A DNA stretch of 61,183 nt from Deltaproteobacteria bacterium. GTDB taxonomy: Bacteria; Myxococcota; Kuafuiibacteriia; Kuafuiibacteriales; Kuafuiibacteriaceae. The position numbers and the translations under genes are program-made. The notes beneath the pieces are model-generated. The model searched no databases, was not told the origin of the DNA, and saw only the letters and a list, made by a program, of their open reading frames with translations. The stretch is from the NCBI GenBank assembly GCA_011526105.1, contig WYAZ01000126.1, positions 1 through 61,183 on the forward strand, read 5' to 3'. Of this stretch, positions 52,356 to 60,418 are shown in pieces; position 1 is the stretch's first letter; every line of letters begins with the position of its first letter.

Positions 52356-52814
52356 CTAGGCGCTCTTGGCGCCTTCGCCGGCTTCGGTCTCTTCGCGTTC
52401 GGATTCGAACTGCGCGAGCTTCTCCGCGATCTTTCGTTCGAGGAGCTGCTCGGCGTCTTCATCCGTGGGCTGGTCGAGGCCAAATCGGTCCCGCACGTCG
52501 CGACACTCGGCGCAGCTGCAGTAGAGCACGACGTCTTCGGGGTCGATGCCCGGCAGCGCTTTCTGAGAGCGCTTGAGTGCTCGAACGTACTCCTTACACT
52601 TCTTGAGGTCCGGCGGGGTCAGCCGGTCCATCATGCGTTCGAAGGTCTTGATCTCATCGAAGGCGGAGGCGTCGGCGTCGAGGGTGGTGAGGACCTCGGT
52701 GAGCGCTTCGAGGAGCTTCTTGCCGCGCTTGGCGGCAGCTCGACGAGTCTTGAGCTCCTCGTCCGAGTAGAGCTTGAGGCGAGTGAGTGCGTCGTTCGAA
52801 ACGGCTTCCGTCAT
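52356..52814 (-). CDS. Hypothetical soluble protein with Cys pair
   Basis: 152 residues from the ATG at 52814. Long charged helices (ELKTRRAAAKRGKKLLEALTEV) and a CSCAECRD motif near residue 115 that could bind a metal. The acidic C-terminus (EREETEAGEG) is low complexity. No family recognised. It is divergent from the MetE-like gene. Confidence 0.55.
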   Translation of the reverse strand: MTEAVSNDALTRLKLYSDEELKTRRAAAKRGKKLLEALTEVLTTLDADASAFDEIKTFERMMDRLTPPDLKKCKEYVRALKRSQKALPGIDPEDVVLYCSCAECRDVRDRFGLDQPTDEDAEQLLERKIAEKLAQFESEREETEAGEGAKSA

Positions 52815-52864
52815 CAGCCTGCTTTGATTGCCTTCTCCGATCGACGATGTAAAGGGCAATTCGT

Positions 52865-53674
52865 ATGGGCGTGCGTCCGTTGCTCACCGCCATCGGGAGT
52901 TGGCCCGAGGGATCGATCGAACAGGCGCTGGATTGGGCCTTTGAGCTCGACCTGCCGGCGCTGCCGGAGCTGCCGAAGCTCGGCCCACACGAGGACATGA
53001 TCGGCACGTTCCTTTCTGGCGCACCCGCGGCCCGGTCGGCCTTTCTCGATCGCGTCGACCGTCTGCGTCCAGGCCGCGCGAAGATGCAATGCATCGGTCC
53101 CGTCACGCTGTTCGAGTTGAAGCGACGCGGGGAGCCGAGGCTGCGGGCTCTCTCTGAGTCCGAGATGCTCGCGCGACTTCGTGCGCGCCTTCTCTCGGAC
53201 GCGGAGGCGCTCCGCCAACGCGGCACCACGGCCGTGATCTTCTTGGATGAACCACTGCTCTTGGCGCCGTCTGCGGAGCATCGGCGGCTCTCGGTGCTCA
53301 TCGATGAGCTGCATCGTGCTTCAGCTCGGGTGGGACTTCACTGTTGCGGGCCGCTTGCGTGGCCTGAGCTGCTGGCGCTTGGCTTCGACCAGGTGGCGAT
53401 AGACGCGTCCGAGCCGAGCTGGCCCAAACCCACGGCCTCCGACCTGTCGCGCTTTCGGTCCCGAGGCGGGCGTCTCATGTTGGGCGCGGTCTCCCAGGCC
53501 AAGACCGCGCCCGTCGCGCGCCTCGTGAGTGACTACGGCCCCGACGTGGACCTCTCCTTCAGTTGCGGGCTGGCGGGCGCTCCGGCGGCCGAAGTTCCCG
53601 CCTTGATCGAGCGGCTTCGAAGCCTGCGAGAGGACTGGGCAAGGCTCGCAGGTTCCCCAGCGCATCAAGCATGA
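52865..53674 (+). CDS. MetE/UROD-superfamily protein
   Basis: 269 residues, much shorter than MetE (about 750). TAIGSWPEGSIEQALDWAFE, the barrel strand TTAVIFLDEPLLL, zinc-ligand candidates HCCG (GLHCCGPLAW) and a distal SCGLAG match the C-terminal catalytic barrel of cobalamin-independent methionine synthase-like proteins. Standalone members of this type include methyltransferases acting on methylcobamide or corrinoid proteins. No metabolic partner is adjacent, so substrate is open. Confidence 0.78.
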   Translation: MGVRPLLTAIGSWPEGSIEQALDWAFELDLPALPELPKLGPHEDMIGTFLSGAPAARSAFLDRVDRLRPGRAKMQCIGPVTLFELKRRGEPRLRALSESEMLARLRARLLSDAEALRQRGTTAVIFLDEPLLLAPSAEHRRLSVLIDELHRASARVGLHCCGPLAWPELLALGFDQVAIDASEPSWPKPTASDLSRFRSRGGRLMLGAVSQAKTAPVARLVSDYGPDVDLSFSCGLAGAPAAEVPALIERLRSLREDWARLAGSPAHQA

Positions 53675-53719
53675 GCTGGAATAGGGCCGATTCCTTCCGG
53701 GTGTCCGGCGGGCGTGCTC

Positions 53720-54838
53720 TCAGGTTCCGATGTGCTGGTTCGAGAACATCGCGACCGCCAAGGCCACTGCGAAGCCCACCGTCACATAGGCCAGGTCCTT
53801 CTTCATGAGCCCAAAGGCCTCACGGAGGCCGCGGCCGTCCGAGCTCGCGCGGCGGAGCGCCATGCCGATCTCGCGGCCCGCGAGCAGGCCCACGAAGACC
53901 CAGGTCGTGCTCATCGGCACGTTGCTGAACTCCTTGAAACCAAACAGGACCACTGCGTAGATGAGATCCACAACCGTGGCGGCCCGTACGTCCACGACGT
54001 CGGACTTCTCGTCGACGACCTTCTGGATCCGCTCCCCACCCATTCGGAAGAGGATGCCCAGGCCCAAGAAGATGACCCCGGCGTAGATGCCAAACTCCAC
54101 GATGCTCAGCTGCCTCGGCAGGTAGATCGCGATGTTCGCCGCGTCCTGCATGATCCACACGCTCCAGAGCATCGCGGTCGTGAACCACTGGGCCGTCCGC
54201 CAGTAGCGGTGCGCGGGGCCCTTGGCGAAGGCACGCTTCATGAGCGGGCTCAGCGTCGCAAACAGCGCAAACGCCGCCACGAAGGCCACCACGTAGCCGG
54301 ACAGGCTCTTGGTGGTGATGGACACGATGCCGGTGGGTGAAGTGGCAAAGCTCGAGAGCAGCAGGAACGTGGTGGAGACCGGCATGCGGAGCCGGGTGAG
54401 GATCAGGAGAAAGATCGGGGCCGCGATCTGGAGGAAGTGGAACTTCGTGGGCGCGGTCTCGAAGCCCTTGGCCGCGAGCCGCTGAAAGCTCACGTCGCCG
54501 CTGTACTTGTAGAAGCTGTAGGCGACGGTCGCGAGGAAGATGCCGCCGATCCAGAGCCAGAGCTGCCACCAAGGTCGCTGACGGTTCGATGCGATGAAGG
54601 TGCCGAGGGTCTGAATGCTGTCGTTGGCTACCGCAGAGTACGAGGCGAACAGGAAGCCGACCCACATGGCGATGTGCGGGGTCTCGTAGGTCGCTCCCGC
54701 GACCAAGAAGGCCACGCCGAGCATCGCGAGGAACACTCTCTCGCGGACGAAGATCTCGAGGAACTCGGAGGAGAGTCCGGTCTCCGGACTCGCGATGACG
54801 CGGGGTGCAGGCGACTTGATGGCTTCGACGGATTCCAT
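53720..54838 (-). CDS. PiT-like phosphate transporter family protein
   Basis: 372 residues with about ten hydrophobic segments. The duplicated PiT signatures are recognisable but diverged: SYSAVANDSIQTLGTF and MPVSTTFLLLSSF in the first half, IMQDAANIAIYLPR and VPMSTTWVFVGLLAGREIG in the second. It probably transports an oxyanion such as phosphate or sulphate. It is intact, unlike the frameshifted PiT gene at 42 kb, and could be the functional replacement. Confidence 0.82.
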   Translation of the reverse strand: MESVEAIKSPAPRVIASPETGLSSEFLEIFVRERVFLAMLGVAFLVAGATYETPHIAMWVGFLFASYSAVANDSIQTLGTFIASNRQRPWWQLWLWIGGIFLATVAYSFYKYSGDVSFQRLAAKGFETAPTKFHFLQIAAPIFLLILTRLRMPVSTTFLLLSSFATSPTGIVSITTKSLSGYVVAFVAAFALFATLSPLMKRAFAKGPAHRYWRTAQWFTTAMLWSVWIMQDAANIAIYLPRQLSIVEFGIYAGVIFLGLGILFRMGGERIQKVVDEKSDVVDVRAATVVDLIYAVVLFGFKEFSNVPMSTTWVFVGLLAGREIGMALRRASSDGRGLREAFGLMKKDLAYVTVGFAVALAVAMFSNQHIGT

Positions 54839-54982
54839 GCTGACCTCGAATCTCCCCAGGCTTCGAGGTCAGGCTCGCACTTCCACCCGGAAGCTTCGAG
54901 CGACAAGGAAGTGACGAAACGCCAGGTCTTCTTGGTCGCTTTCGCGGGTTTCCGGGGGCGGCTTGTCACCGCGTTGACACAT

Positions 54983-57190
54983 TCAAGATCGCGGGTCGCT
55001 AGCCTTGCGCACGTACGCATGGAGTTCCGCGAGGTCGAGCCCTTGTGTAGGGACTTCCTGCTCCCAGCCCGGACTTGCCACCTGAACCCCGCGGAACTCG
55101 AGCTGCCCGAAGTCCGGGTTGGGCAGAGACCGATCGCGGCTGTACGGGGCGGGCAAGAGGAGCAGCTGGCGGCCATCCGCCGAGAGATTCGGGACCTCGA
55201 ACGTGACCCCGTGCGGAACGGCAGTCACGCTCAGCACCCCGTCGGCGAGCGCGTGGACGCGATGATAGAAGCTGTCTGCGAGCCTCAGCTCATCGAGCTC
55301 TCGCATCTCACCGTTCGCGTCCGGAGGTTTCCGTGTGGAGAGCACGGTCAGCGTGTGCTCCTCGATGAGCTCACCCCCGGCGTGGTTCAAGATCAAGGCG
55401 TCCATGACGCGCATCTCGTATCGCGCGAGCTCAAAGAGCTCGGCGCGAATCTCCGCGGCTCGACCCTTGTCATCCGCGCCGTGGGCGTCGAGCAGCTTGC
55501 TCATGAGGCGGTCCGTGCGTGTTCTCTTCCAGGCTTCGAAGAGGAGCATCTTCGTCGGCGCGTGCTGCCGACAGTCCCCGAGGCCGTTCAACCAATCCGC
55601 GGAAACGTTGGTTTGAGAGTCCTGCTGAGCCGCCATGAAGCGCGCAAGCCCAGGCATGGTTTGATCGAAGACCTGATGCGCGGGGCCGTCGCTCTCCTCG
55701 AGCGCGTCCGTGCCGAATCGCTGGCGGATGAGAACATCGATGGCCTTCGAGACCTCGCCGGGGTCAGAGAGCTGGTCTAGACCCTTCTCATTCGCGATGC
55801 GCGTGAAGAATCGAAGATCCGCCGGAGTCACGCGCACGTCGTGGGCGATGCCGGCGAGCTGATAGTTTCCGGTCAAGCGCCGCGCGTGACGAGCTTCGAA
55901 GCGATACGTCACGTCCTGCACGGCGCTCAGCATCCGTCCAGCGTTGGTGTTGGGCGCCGACCGGCCCTCGCCCGGGTTTGATGCCTCTATCGCGCTCAGG
56001 GAACGGATGGCTTGGTTGAGCGCTTCCGAGGGGCGCCCCTTGTCATCGAGGGTCTGCGCAAGGCGTTGGAGGTTCCCGACCGCGGACCGTCGCTGCCACG
56101 GCTCGGAGGCTGTCGCGACCGCTCGTTCGACCCATGTGTGCACACCCGCCTCATCTCGAAGCAGCGCACACATCTCGATCGCTGCGGTCGCATCGAAGAA
56201 GTTGCCCGTGGCGTAGCTCGACCTCAGCTCGGCGAGTGTGAGGATGGTGCGGGCGTGGGCGATGGCCTCTTTGTCTCGGCCCAGAGCCAGAAGCAAGCTG
56301 GGCACATTCACTCCCGGGTAGAGCTGCGTTCGGTCCATCGCAAAACCACGCTGGTAGCTTGCTACGGCTCGAATGAGGCACTGGCGGCCGGCGTCGAGGT
56401 CGCCTTTGGCGAGCGCTTCGGTGGCTTCGTGCTTGTAGAGCTTGCCGAGCAACCCGGCGACGACCGGATCGGTGTCGTGTTGACGCACCAGACCCAAGAG
56501 GACCGAGCGTGCTTCCATGTTTCGACCCAAGAGGTGAAGCGCGAGCGCGTACTCTCGTTTTGGCGCTGCGTAGCTGCGGAAGCTCTCCGGGGCCCGCTCG
56601 AAGACCTTCACCACGTCCGCGAAGCTCTCGCGCTCCGCGAAGCTCTCGAGTAGGGCCATGATCGATTGGTCGGGAAGCGCCCATAGACTGAGCTCGTTCG
56701 TGAACCTCTCGAGCGCTTTGAGCGGGTCTGGGGCGCAAAGTGCGGTCTCCAAGCTCCGTTCGAAGCGGGCCTCCACGAGCGCGAGCCGGCGAAGCACCTC
56801 GCTCGTGGCCGGTGCGAGCGGTACGGTGATGCCTCGGAAGGCATCGCGTACCGGAGACTCGCGAGGTGAACCCGGCAGAGCTCCCGCTTCGAGCCTCTCG
56901 CTGAGCTTCGAGAGCTCGGCAAACCACGCCTCCCGCGCGCCTTGGACGGTGACCCCGAGCGTGAGGAGCGCGGAGTCCATGATGCGAATGAGCGCGGCTC
57001 GTGCACGGAGGTTGTTCGCGTGTTCAACAAAGAGCAGGATCCCCTCGTGCACTCGACCCGACTCGAAGGCATCTACGATCTTGCCGCCTAGCTCTGCCTT
57101 GGAGGCAGCGTCGAGCACGAGTTGACCGCTGCGCGCGCCCGCGTTCACCACGTCTTCTACGACTCGGCGGACGGTCTGCCTCGGGCCCAT
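54983..57190 (-). CDS. TRAFs-binding/TPR protein with putative cysteine-hydrolase C-terminus
   Basis: About 735 residues from the ATG at 57190, two bases after the upstream gene's stop. Residues about 200-320 match the TRAFs-binding (DUF4071-like) TPR unit: VVAGLLGKLYKHEATEALAKG and YQRGFAMDRTQLYPGVNV. More helical repeats follow. The last 250 residues contain GDCRQHAPTKMLLFEAWKR (Cys540), LIEEHTLTV (His612) and RLADSFYH (Asp639), an order consistent with a transglutaminase/papain-like Cys-His-Asp triad. TRAFs-binding TPRs are known from bacterial conflict systems. A defence or signalling hydrolase role is inferred. The gene forms a two-gene unit with the 57193-57672 gene. Confidence 0.6.
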   Translation of the reverse strand: MGPRQTVRRVVEDVVNAGARSGQLVLDAASKAELGGKIVDAFESGRVHEGILLFVEHANNLRARAALIRIMDSALLTLGVTVQGAREAWFAELSKLSERLEAGALPGSPRESPVRDAFRGITVPLAPATSEVLRRLALVEARFERSLETALCAPDPLKALERFTNELSLWALPDQSIMALLESFAERESFADVVKVFERAPESFRSYAAPKREYALALHLLGRNMEARSVLLGLVRQHDTDPVVAGLLGKLYKHEATEALAKGDLDAGRQCLIRAVASYQRGFAMDRTQLYPGVNVPSLLLALGRDKEAIAHARTILTLAELRSSYATGNFFDATAAIEMCALLRDEAGVHTWVERAVATASEPWQRRSAVGNLQRLAQTLDDKGRPSEALNQAIRSLSAIEASNPGEGRSAPNTNAGRMLSAVQDVTYRFEARHARRLTGNYQLAGIAHDVRVTPADLRFFTRIANEKGLDQLSDPGEVSKAIDVLIRQRFGTDALEESDGPAHQVFDQTMPGLARFMAAQQDSQTNVSADWLNGLGDCRQHAPTKMLLFEAWKRTRTDRLMSKLLDAHGADDKGRAAEIRAELFELARYEMRVMDALILNHAGGELIEEHTLTVLSTRKPPDANGEMRELDELRLADSFYHRVHALADGVLSVTAVPHGVTFEVPNLSADGRQLLLLPAPYSRDRSLPNPDFGQLEFRGVQVASPGWEQEVPTQGLDLAELHAYVRKASDPRS

Positions 57191-57192
57191 GC

Positions 57193-57672
57193 TCACGTTT
57201 GCCGCACTCCAATCAATGTATTTGCCGGCCGAAAGCATGCGGTGATCTGCTCGAGCAGCTTTCGGTCACCCTCCGCACTCGAATCGGTGGGCGGTTCGCC
57301 CCGGCTGATGCGCACGAGATCTCCGTCGGAGACGAACAACGTGACGATGGGTTCCGCGTGTTCGAGCGGCAACGCACCGCGGACGAGGCTCACATCGTTC
57401 GCCGTGATGAGCATCGACCAGTATTCCGTCTGTCCGTCGTGCTCGCGGGTGACCGCAAACTGAACCGCCCCGCGTTCGAGGCGGGCCGCGCCTCTCTGGC
57501 CGGCAATCTGGCTCCGCAAGAAGTGGAGCACCGTCTCGGTGGCGGGCGAAGACACAGGCGTTCTGTTATCGACGGAAGCGTCGATCCCGACTCGTGATTC
57601 TCGCCCCTTGGGCGCCCGGATGACGATTTCTGCGCCCTTTCCCGCCAGCGGAGAGGGGTGAAAACCATGCAC
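57193..57672 (-). CDS. Hypothetical partner of the TPR/cysteine-hydrolase protein
   Basis: Up to 159 residues from a GTG; the true start may lie further in. It has a beta-rich middle ([38 protein letters not shown]) and no signal peptide or membrane span. No family recognised. The stop and the downstream ATG are separated by two bases, so both proteins are made from one message. It could be a recognition subunit, regulator or inhibitor of the downstream protein (inference). It is divergent from msrB. Confidence 0.5.
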   Translation of the reverse strand: MHGFHPSPLAGKGAEIVIRAPKGRESRVGIDASVDNRTPVSSPATETVLHFLRSQIAGQRGAARLERGAVQFAVTREHDGQTEYWSMLITANDVSLVRGALPLEHAEPIVTLFVSDGDLVRISRGEPPTDSSAEGDRKLLEQITACFRPANTLIGVRQT

Positions 57673-57720
57673 GGCCGCCTTGAAACTCGGGACCTCCCCC
57701 GGGCGTACTCTCTGCTGACC

Positions 57721-58230
57721 ATGTTGCGCTCTGGTTTCACCCTCTCCATCCTCCTCGGCTCGGGGCTGCTCGCGGGCGCCCTGGCTTGTGCTCGGGGCGA
57801 CGCGCAGACCTCTCAGCCACCTTCAAAGCCTAGGGCGGACGCCATCATGAAGACCGACGACGAATGGAAGAAGATCCTGAGCGCCGAGGAGTTTCACATC
57901 CTCAGAGAGAAGGGGACCGAACGCGCCTTCACGGGCGCGCTCTACAAGGAGAAGCGCGAAGGCAAGTACCTTTGTCGCGCCTGCGGTCTCGAGCTCTTCA
58001 GCTCCCAGACCAAGTACGAGTCGGGCTCTGGTTGGCCGAGCTTCTACAAGCCGGCCAAGGAAGGGGACGTCGCCGAACACCGAGACACGACGCTTGGCAT
58101 GGTTCGAACCGAAGTGACGTGTGCGCGCTGCGGCGGCCACTTGGGACACGTCTTCGAGGATGGACCCCAGCCCACCGGGCTTCGGTACTGCATCAACTCC
58201 GCGTCGCTGAAGTTCGAACCCAAGGAGTGA
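57721..58230 (+). CDS. msrB: Peptide-methionine (R)-S-oxide reductase, exported
   Basis: About 169 residues from the ATG at 57721, which begins a signal ([16 protein letters not shown]) likely lipidated at Cys. The MsrB domain is complete: zinc pairs CRAC and CARC, substrate motif [18 protein letters not shown] and catalytic Cys in RYCINSASL. It reduces methionine-R-sulfoxide in envelope proteins. It is divergent from the TPR/hydrolase cassette with about 48 bases between starts. Confidence 0.95.
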   Translation: MLRSGFTLSILLGSGLLAGALACARGDAQTSQPPSKPRADAIMKTDDEWKKILSAEEFHILREKGTERAFTGALYKEKREGKYLCRACGLELFSSQTKYESGSGWPSFYKPAKEGDVAEHRDTTLGMVRTEVTCARCGGHLGHVFEDGPQPTGLRYCINSASLKFEPKE

Positions 58231-58325
58231 GAACGGGGTCCGTGTAAGGACCCATCACTCACAGCCGCACCCACGCGACCGGGGCGTGCGTGGTCTCGCT
58301 CGAGCATCTGCACTAAGCTGGTTTC

Positions 58326-58940
58326 ATGCTCATCACGGCCCTGTCCGTGATCCTTGTTGCGAGCGCGGCGCCGTCCGAGGTCGCGGTCGACAAGGACGAA
58401 CCAAGGAGCGGCTGGATGAACATCGGGTCCGATCCATCCGGGGCCACGGTCCTCATCGACGGCGAGCCGGTGGTCTCAAAGGACGGGACGCTCTCGGTGA
58501 CTCCGCTTCGCGCGGTCGCGCTCGAGTTCGGGCGGGCCTACAAGATCACGATCGTCAAAGACGGCTACTGGCCGAAGGTGCACGAGGTCGTGCTCGCACC
58601 CGAGCAGACCTCCCATCGTGTCTTCTCCCTGCTGCGACCGCTCAGCCAATCCGGCGAGGCTAAAGGCTTGCTGCCCGCCGCCACTTCGAGCCCGGTGCAG
58701 ACCGAGCCCGAGCCGTGTGTCTCGAACTCCGAGCAGACCGGTCATCTCACCATGAACGCCCAGCCCCCGGCCGTCGTCTACTTGGGCGAAGAACGTCTCG
58801 GTGAGACCCCGTTCGGGAAGGTGCGCGTTCCATCGGGCTGCATCACGCTTCGAGTGATTTGGCCCGAGACGAAGACGGAGAGGGTCTTGAGGACTCGAGT
58901 CGAGCCGAACCGCGCCACTCGCATGTCGATCAAGCTCTGA
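58326..58940 (+). CDS. PEGA-domain exported protein
   Basis: 204 residues with a short signal (LITALSVILVASAAP). Two PEGA-type beta modules: MNIGSDPSGATVLIDGEPV near 30-100 and TMNAQPPAVVYLGEERLGETPFGK near 145-200. PEGA domains are cell-surface or S-layer-linked beta-folds with no known enzyme activity. The GTG of the CobW gene is four bases after its stop, suggesting co-expression, though no functional link is clear. Confidence 0.8.
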   Translation: MLITALSVILVASAAPSEVAVDKDEPRSGWMNIGSDPSGATVLIDGEPVVSKDGTLSVTPLRAVALEFGRAYKITIVKDGYWPKVHEVVLAPEQTSHRVFSLLRPLSQSGEAKGLLPAATSSPVQTEPEPCVSNSEQTGHLTMNAQPPAVVYLGEERLGETPFGKVRVPSGCITLRVIWPETKTERVLRTRVEPNRATRMSIKL

Positions 58941-58944
58941 TACC

Positions 58945-59910
58945 GTGACCCAAGCCGCACCGTCCGCGATCCCCGCCACCATCCTCACTGGATTTCTCGG
59001 GGCCGGGAAGACCACGCTCCTCAATCACCTGCTCTCCACCTCCCGCGAGCTGCGCATCGGGGTGCTCGTCAACGACTTCGGCGCCATCAACATCGACAGC
59101 GAGCTCATCCTCGGCGTCACCGACGACGTCATCAGCCTGGCGAACGGCTGCATCTGCTGCAGCATGCGCGGGGACCTCATGAAGGCGGTGCTGCGGGTGC
59201 TCGAACATGCGAATCCGCCCGACTATCTGCTCATCGAAGCGAGCGGGGTCTCGAACCCCGGCGCGATCGCCGAGATGTTCCTCGAACTCGAGCGGAGCCG
59301 TGCAGTTCGCCTCGACGGCGTGGTCTGCGTGGTGGACAGCGAACAGTTCCCCTTCGACGATCTGAAGCGACAGCCGCTCGCGCGCGACCAAGTCATCGCA
59401 TCGGACATCGTGGTGCTCAACAAGACCGACCTCGCGACCCCCCAGCGGCTCGAGGCGATCGAGGCGGCCATTCGTGCGCGCTTGCCGGCGGTGCGGATCT
59501 TCCGGGCTGAACGTGGGCAAGTGCCGAGTGACCTGCTCCTCGGTCAAAACGCATGGACAGGTGAGCGCGCCCGGCCGCACGTGCATGCTTCGGATCCGGA
59601 GACCGAGCTCCAAAAAGCCGGCCTCCGGTCTCTCGCGTATCACAGCGATGCGCCCATGGTGCTCCCGAGGCTGCTCGAGACCGCGGCGTCCTTGCCGGCC
59701 GGGGTGTTTCGGATGAAGGGCTTCGCCCCCCGCGCGGGTGCGGCGAATGAGCGTTATCTGCTCAACGTCGTGAGTCGCCGCGTGCATCTGGAACGGGCCG
59801 GAGACGCCAAAGAAGGCGAGGGCACGACGCTCGTCGCTATCGCCCAGGCCAGTTCCATCGATGAAGCCGAGCTCAAAACGAGGCTCGACGAGTGCCGCGG
59901 CGACCTCTGA
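58945..59910 (+). CDS. CobW/COG0523-family metal-chaperone GTPase
   Basis: 321 residues from a GTG. G1 TGFLGAGKTT at 15-24, the metal-binding CxCC motif NGCICCSM, the switch region LIEASGVSNPG, G4 NKTD and a C-terminal CobW_C domain (GVFRMKGFAP, YLLNVVSRRVHLER). Such GTPases insert zinc, cobalt or nickel into client enzymes. The client is unknown; no cobalamin gene is adjacent. Confidence 0.93.
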   Translation: MTQAAPSAIPATILTGFLGAGKTTLLNHLLSTSRELRIGVLVNDFGAINIDSELILGVTDDVISLANGCICCSMRGDLMKAVLRVLEHANPPDYLLIEASGVSNPGAIAEMFLELERSRAVRLDGVVCVVDSEQFPFDDLKRQPLARDQVIASDIVVLNKTDLATPQRLEAIEAAIRARLPAVRIFRAERGQVPSDLLLGQNAWTGERARPHVHASDPETELQKAGLRSLAYHSDAPMVLPRLLETAASLPAGVFRMKGFAPRAGAANERYLLNVVSRRVHLERAGDAKEGEGTTLVAIAQASSIDEAELKTRLDECRGDL

Positions 59911-59983
59911 AGTGCGCTCGATGTGATCCACGTCTCGTGGATACCCCCCACCGGCCTTAAACAGCCTCCCAAGCCCGCCCATT

Positions 59984-60001
59984 TTGGGAACCAGTTCCCA
60001 A
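59984..60001. promoter_or_regulatory. Perfect operator-like inverted repeat
   Basis: TTGGGAACCAGTTCCCAA has exact 8-base arms around CA. It lies 70 bases upstream of the small ORF at 60072 and 73 bases after the CobW gene. The symmetry suggests a dimeric repressor site. No regulator gene is adjacent. Confidence 0.5.
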
Positions 60002-60071
60002 CCCGCCGCCGGCAGCGGTGCGCCCGGCTCGGGGCAGCGCCGATACCTTAATCACCAGGAGGGAATGAACC

Positions 60072-60305
60072 ATGAGGATGTGTGGAATCGAAGCGACTCT
60101 TTCTTATCAGGCGACCCGGGACACCGACCCGACGGACCCATCGGGGCCTGCGAAGCCCACCGAGGGGTCGAAGCCCGCGCTCTCTGTCGCACGGCTGCCG
60201 CCTGCGCTGGCCCCAGCACAAAGCCCGCTCATGCTGCAGCTTGCGAACATGAGACAGCGCGGACCCCGCTCCTCGTGGGACCGCTCCCGCGCTCGCGCCG
60301 CCTAG
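60072..60305 (+). CDS. Small ORF of unknown function, 3' end set by a MITE
   Basis: 77 residues. A strong AGGAGGG lies about nine bases before the ATG, and G/C dominates third codon positions, which supports translation. The peptide has one Cys (MRMCGIEATL), a Pro/Thr/Asp-rich middle and an Arg-rich end. Its TAG stop is the first triplet of MITE copy E, so the original gene may have been longer. An operator-like palindrome lies upstream. It could be a modified-peptide precursor, a regulator or a truncated protein; I cannot decide. Confidence 0.45.
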   Translation: MRMCGIEATLSYQATRDTDPTDPSGPAKPTEGSKPALSVARLPPALAPAQSPLMLQLANMRQRGPRSSWDRSRARAA

Positions 60306-60418
60306 AGCTCATCTCAGAACCTCCTCGGTCGCGATTTCGGCCGATTCGCGTCGACCCGCCGTGTTGGGCCTCGCGTCTTGGCCGTCTCGCTCGGTCGGGG
60401 GTTTTGAGATGAGCTCTA
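60303..60418. repeat. MITE-like palindrome, copy E (116 bp)
   Basis: Left TAGAGCTCATCTCAGAACC and right inverse GGGTTTTGAGATGAGCTCTA. Read on the minus strand, the interior equals copies B and C minus 49 bases, with the joint at a GCGAGG repeat. Its left TAG stops the 60072 ORF and its right TA(G) stops the PLD-like gene on the other strand. Confidence 0.87.

Noticed and set aside
59984-60412. 142-codon frame overlapping the small ORF at 60072
   Set aside because: It starts inside the palindrome without a ribosome site and reads through the MITE; the 60072 frame has the better Shine-Dalgarno spacing and third-position bias.
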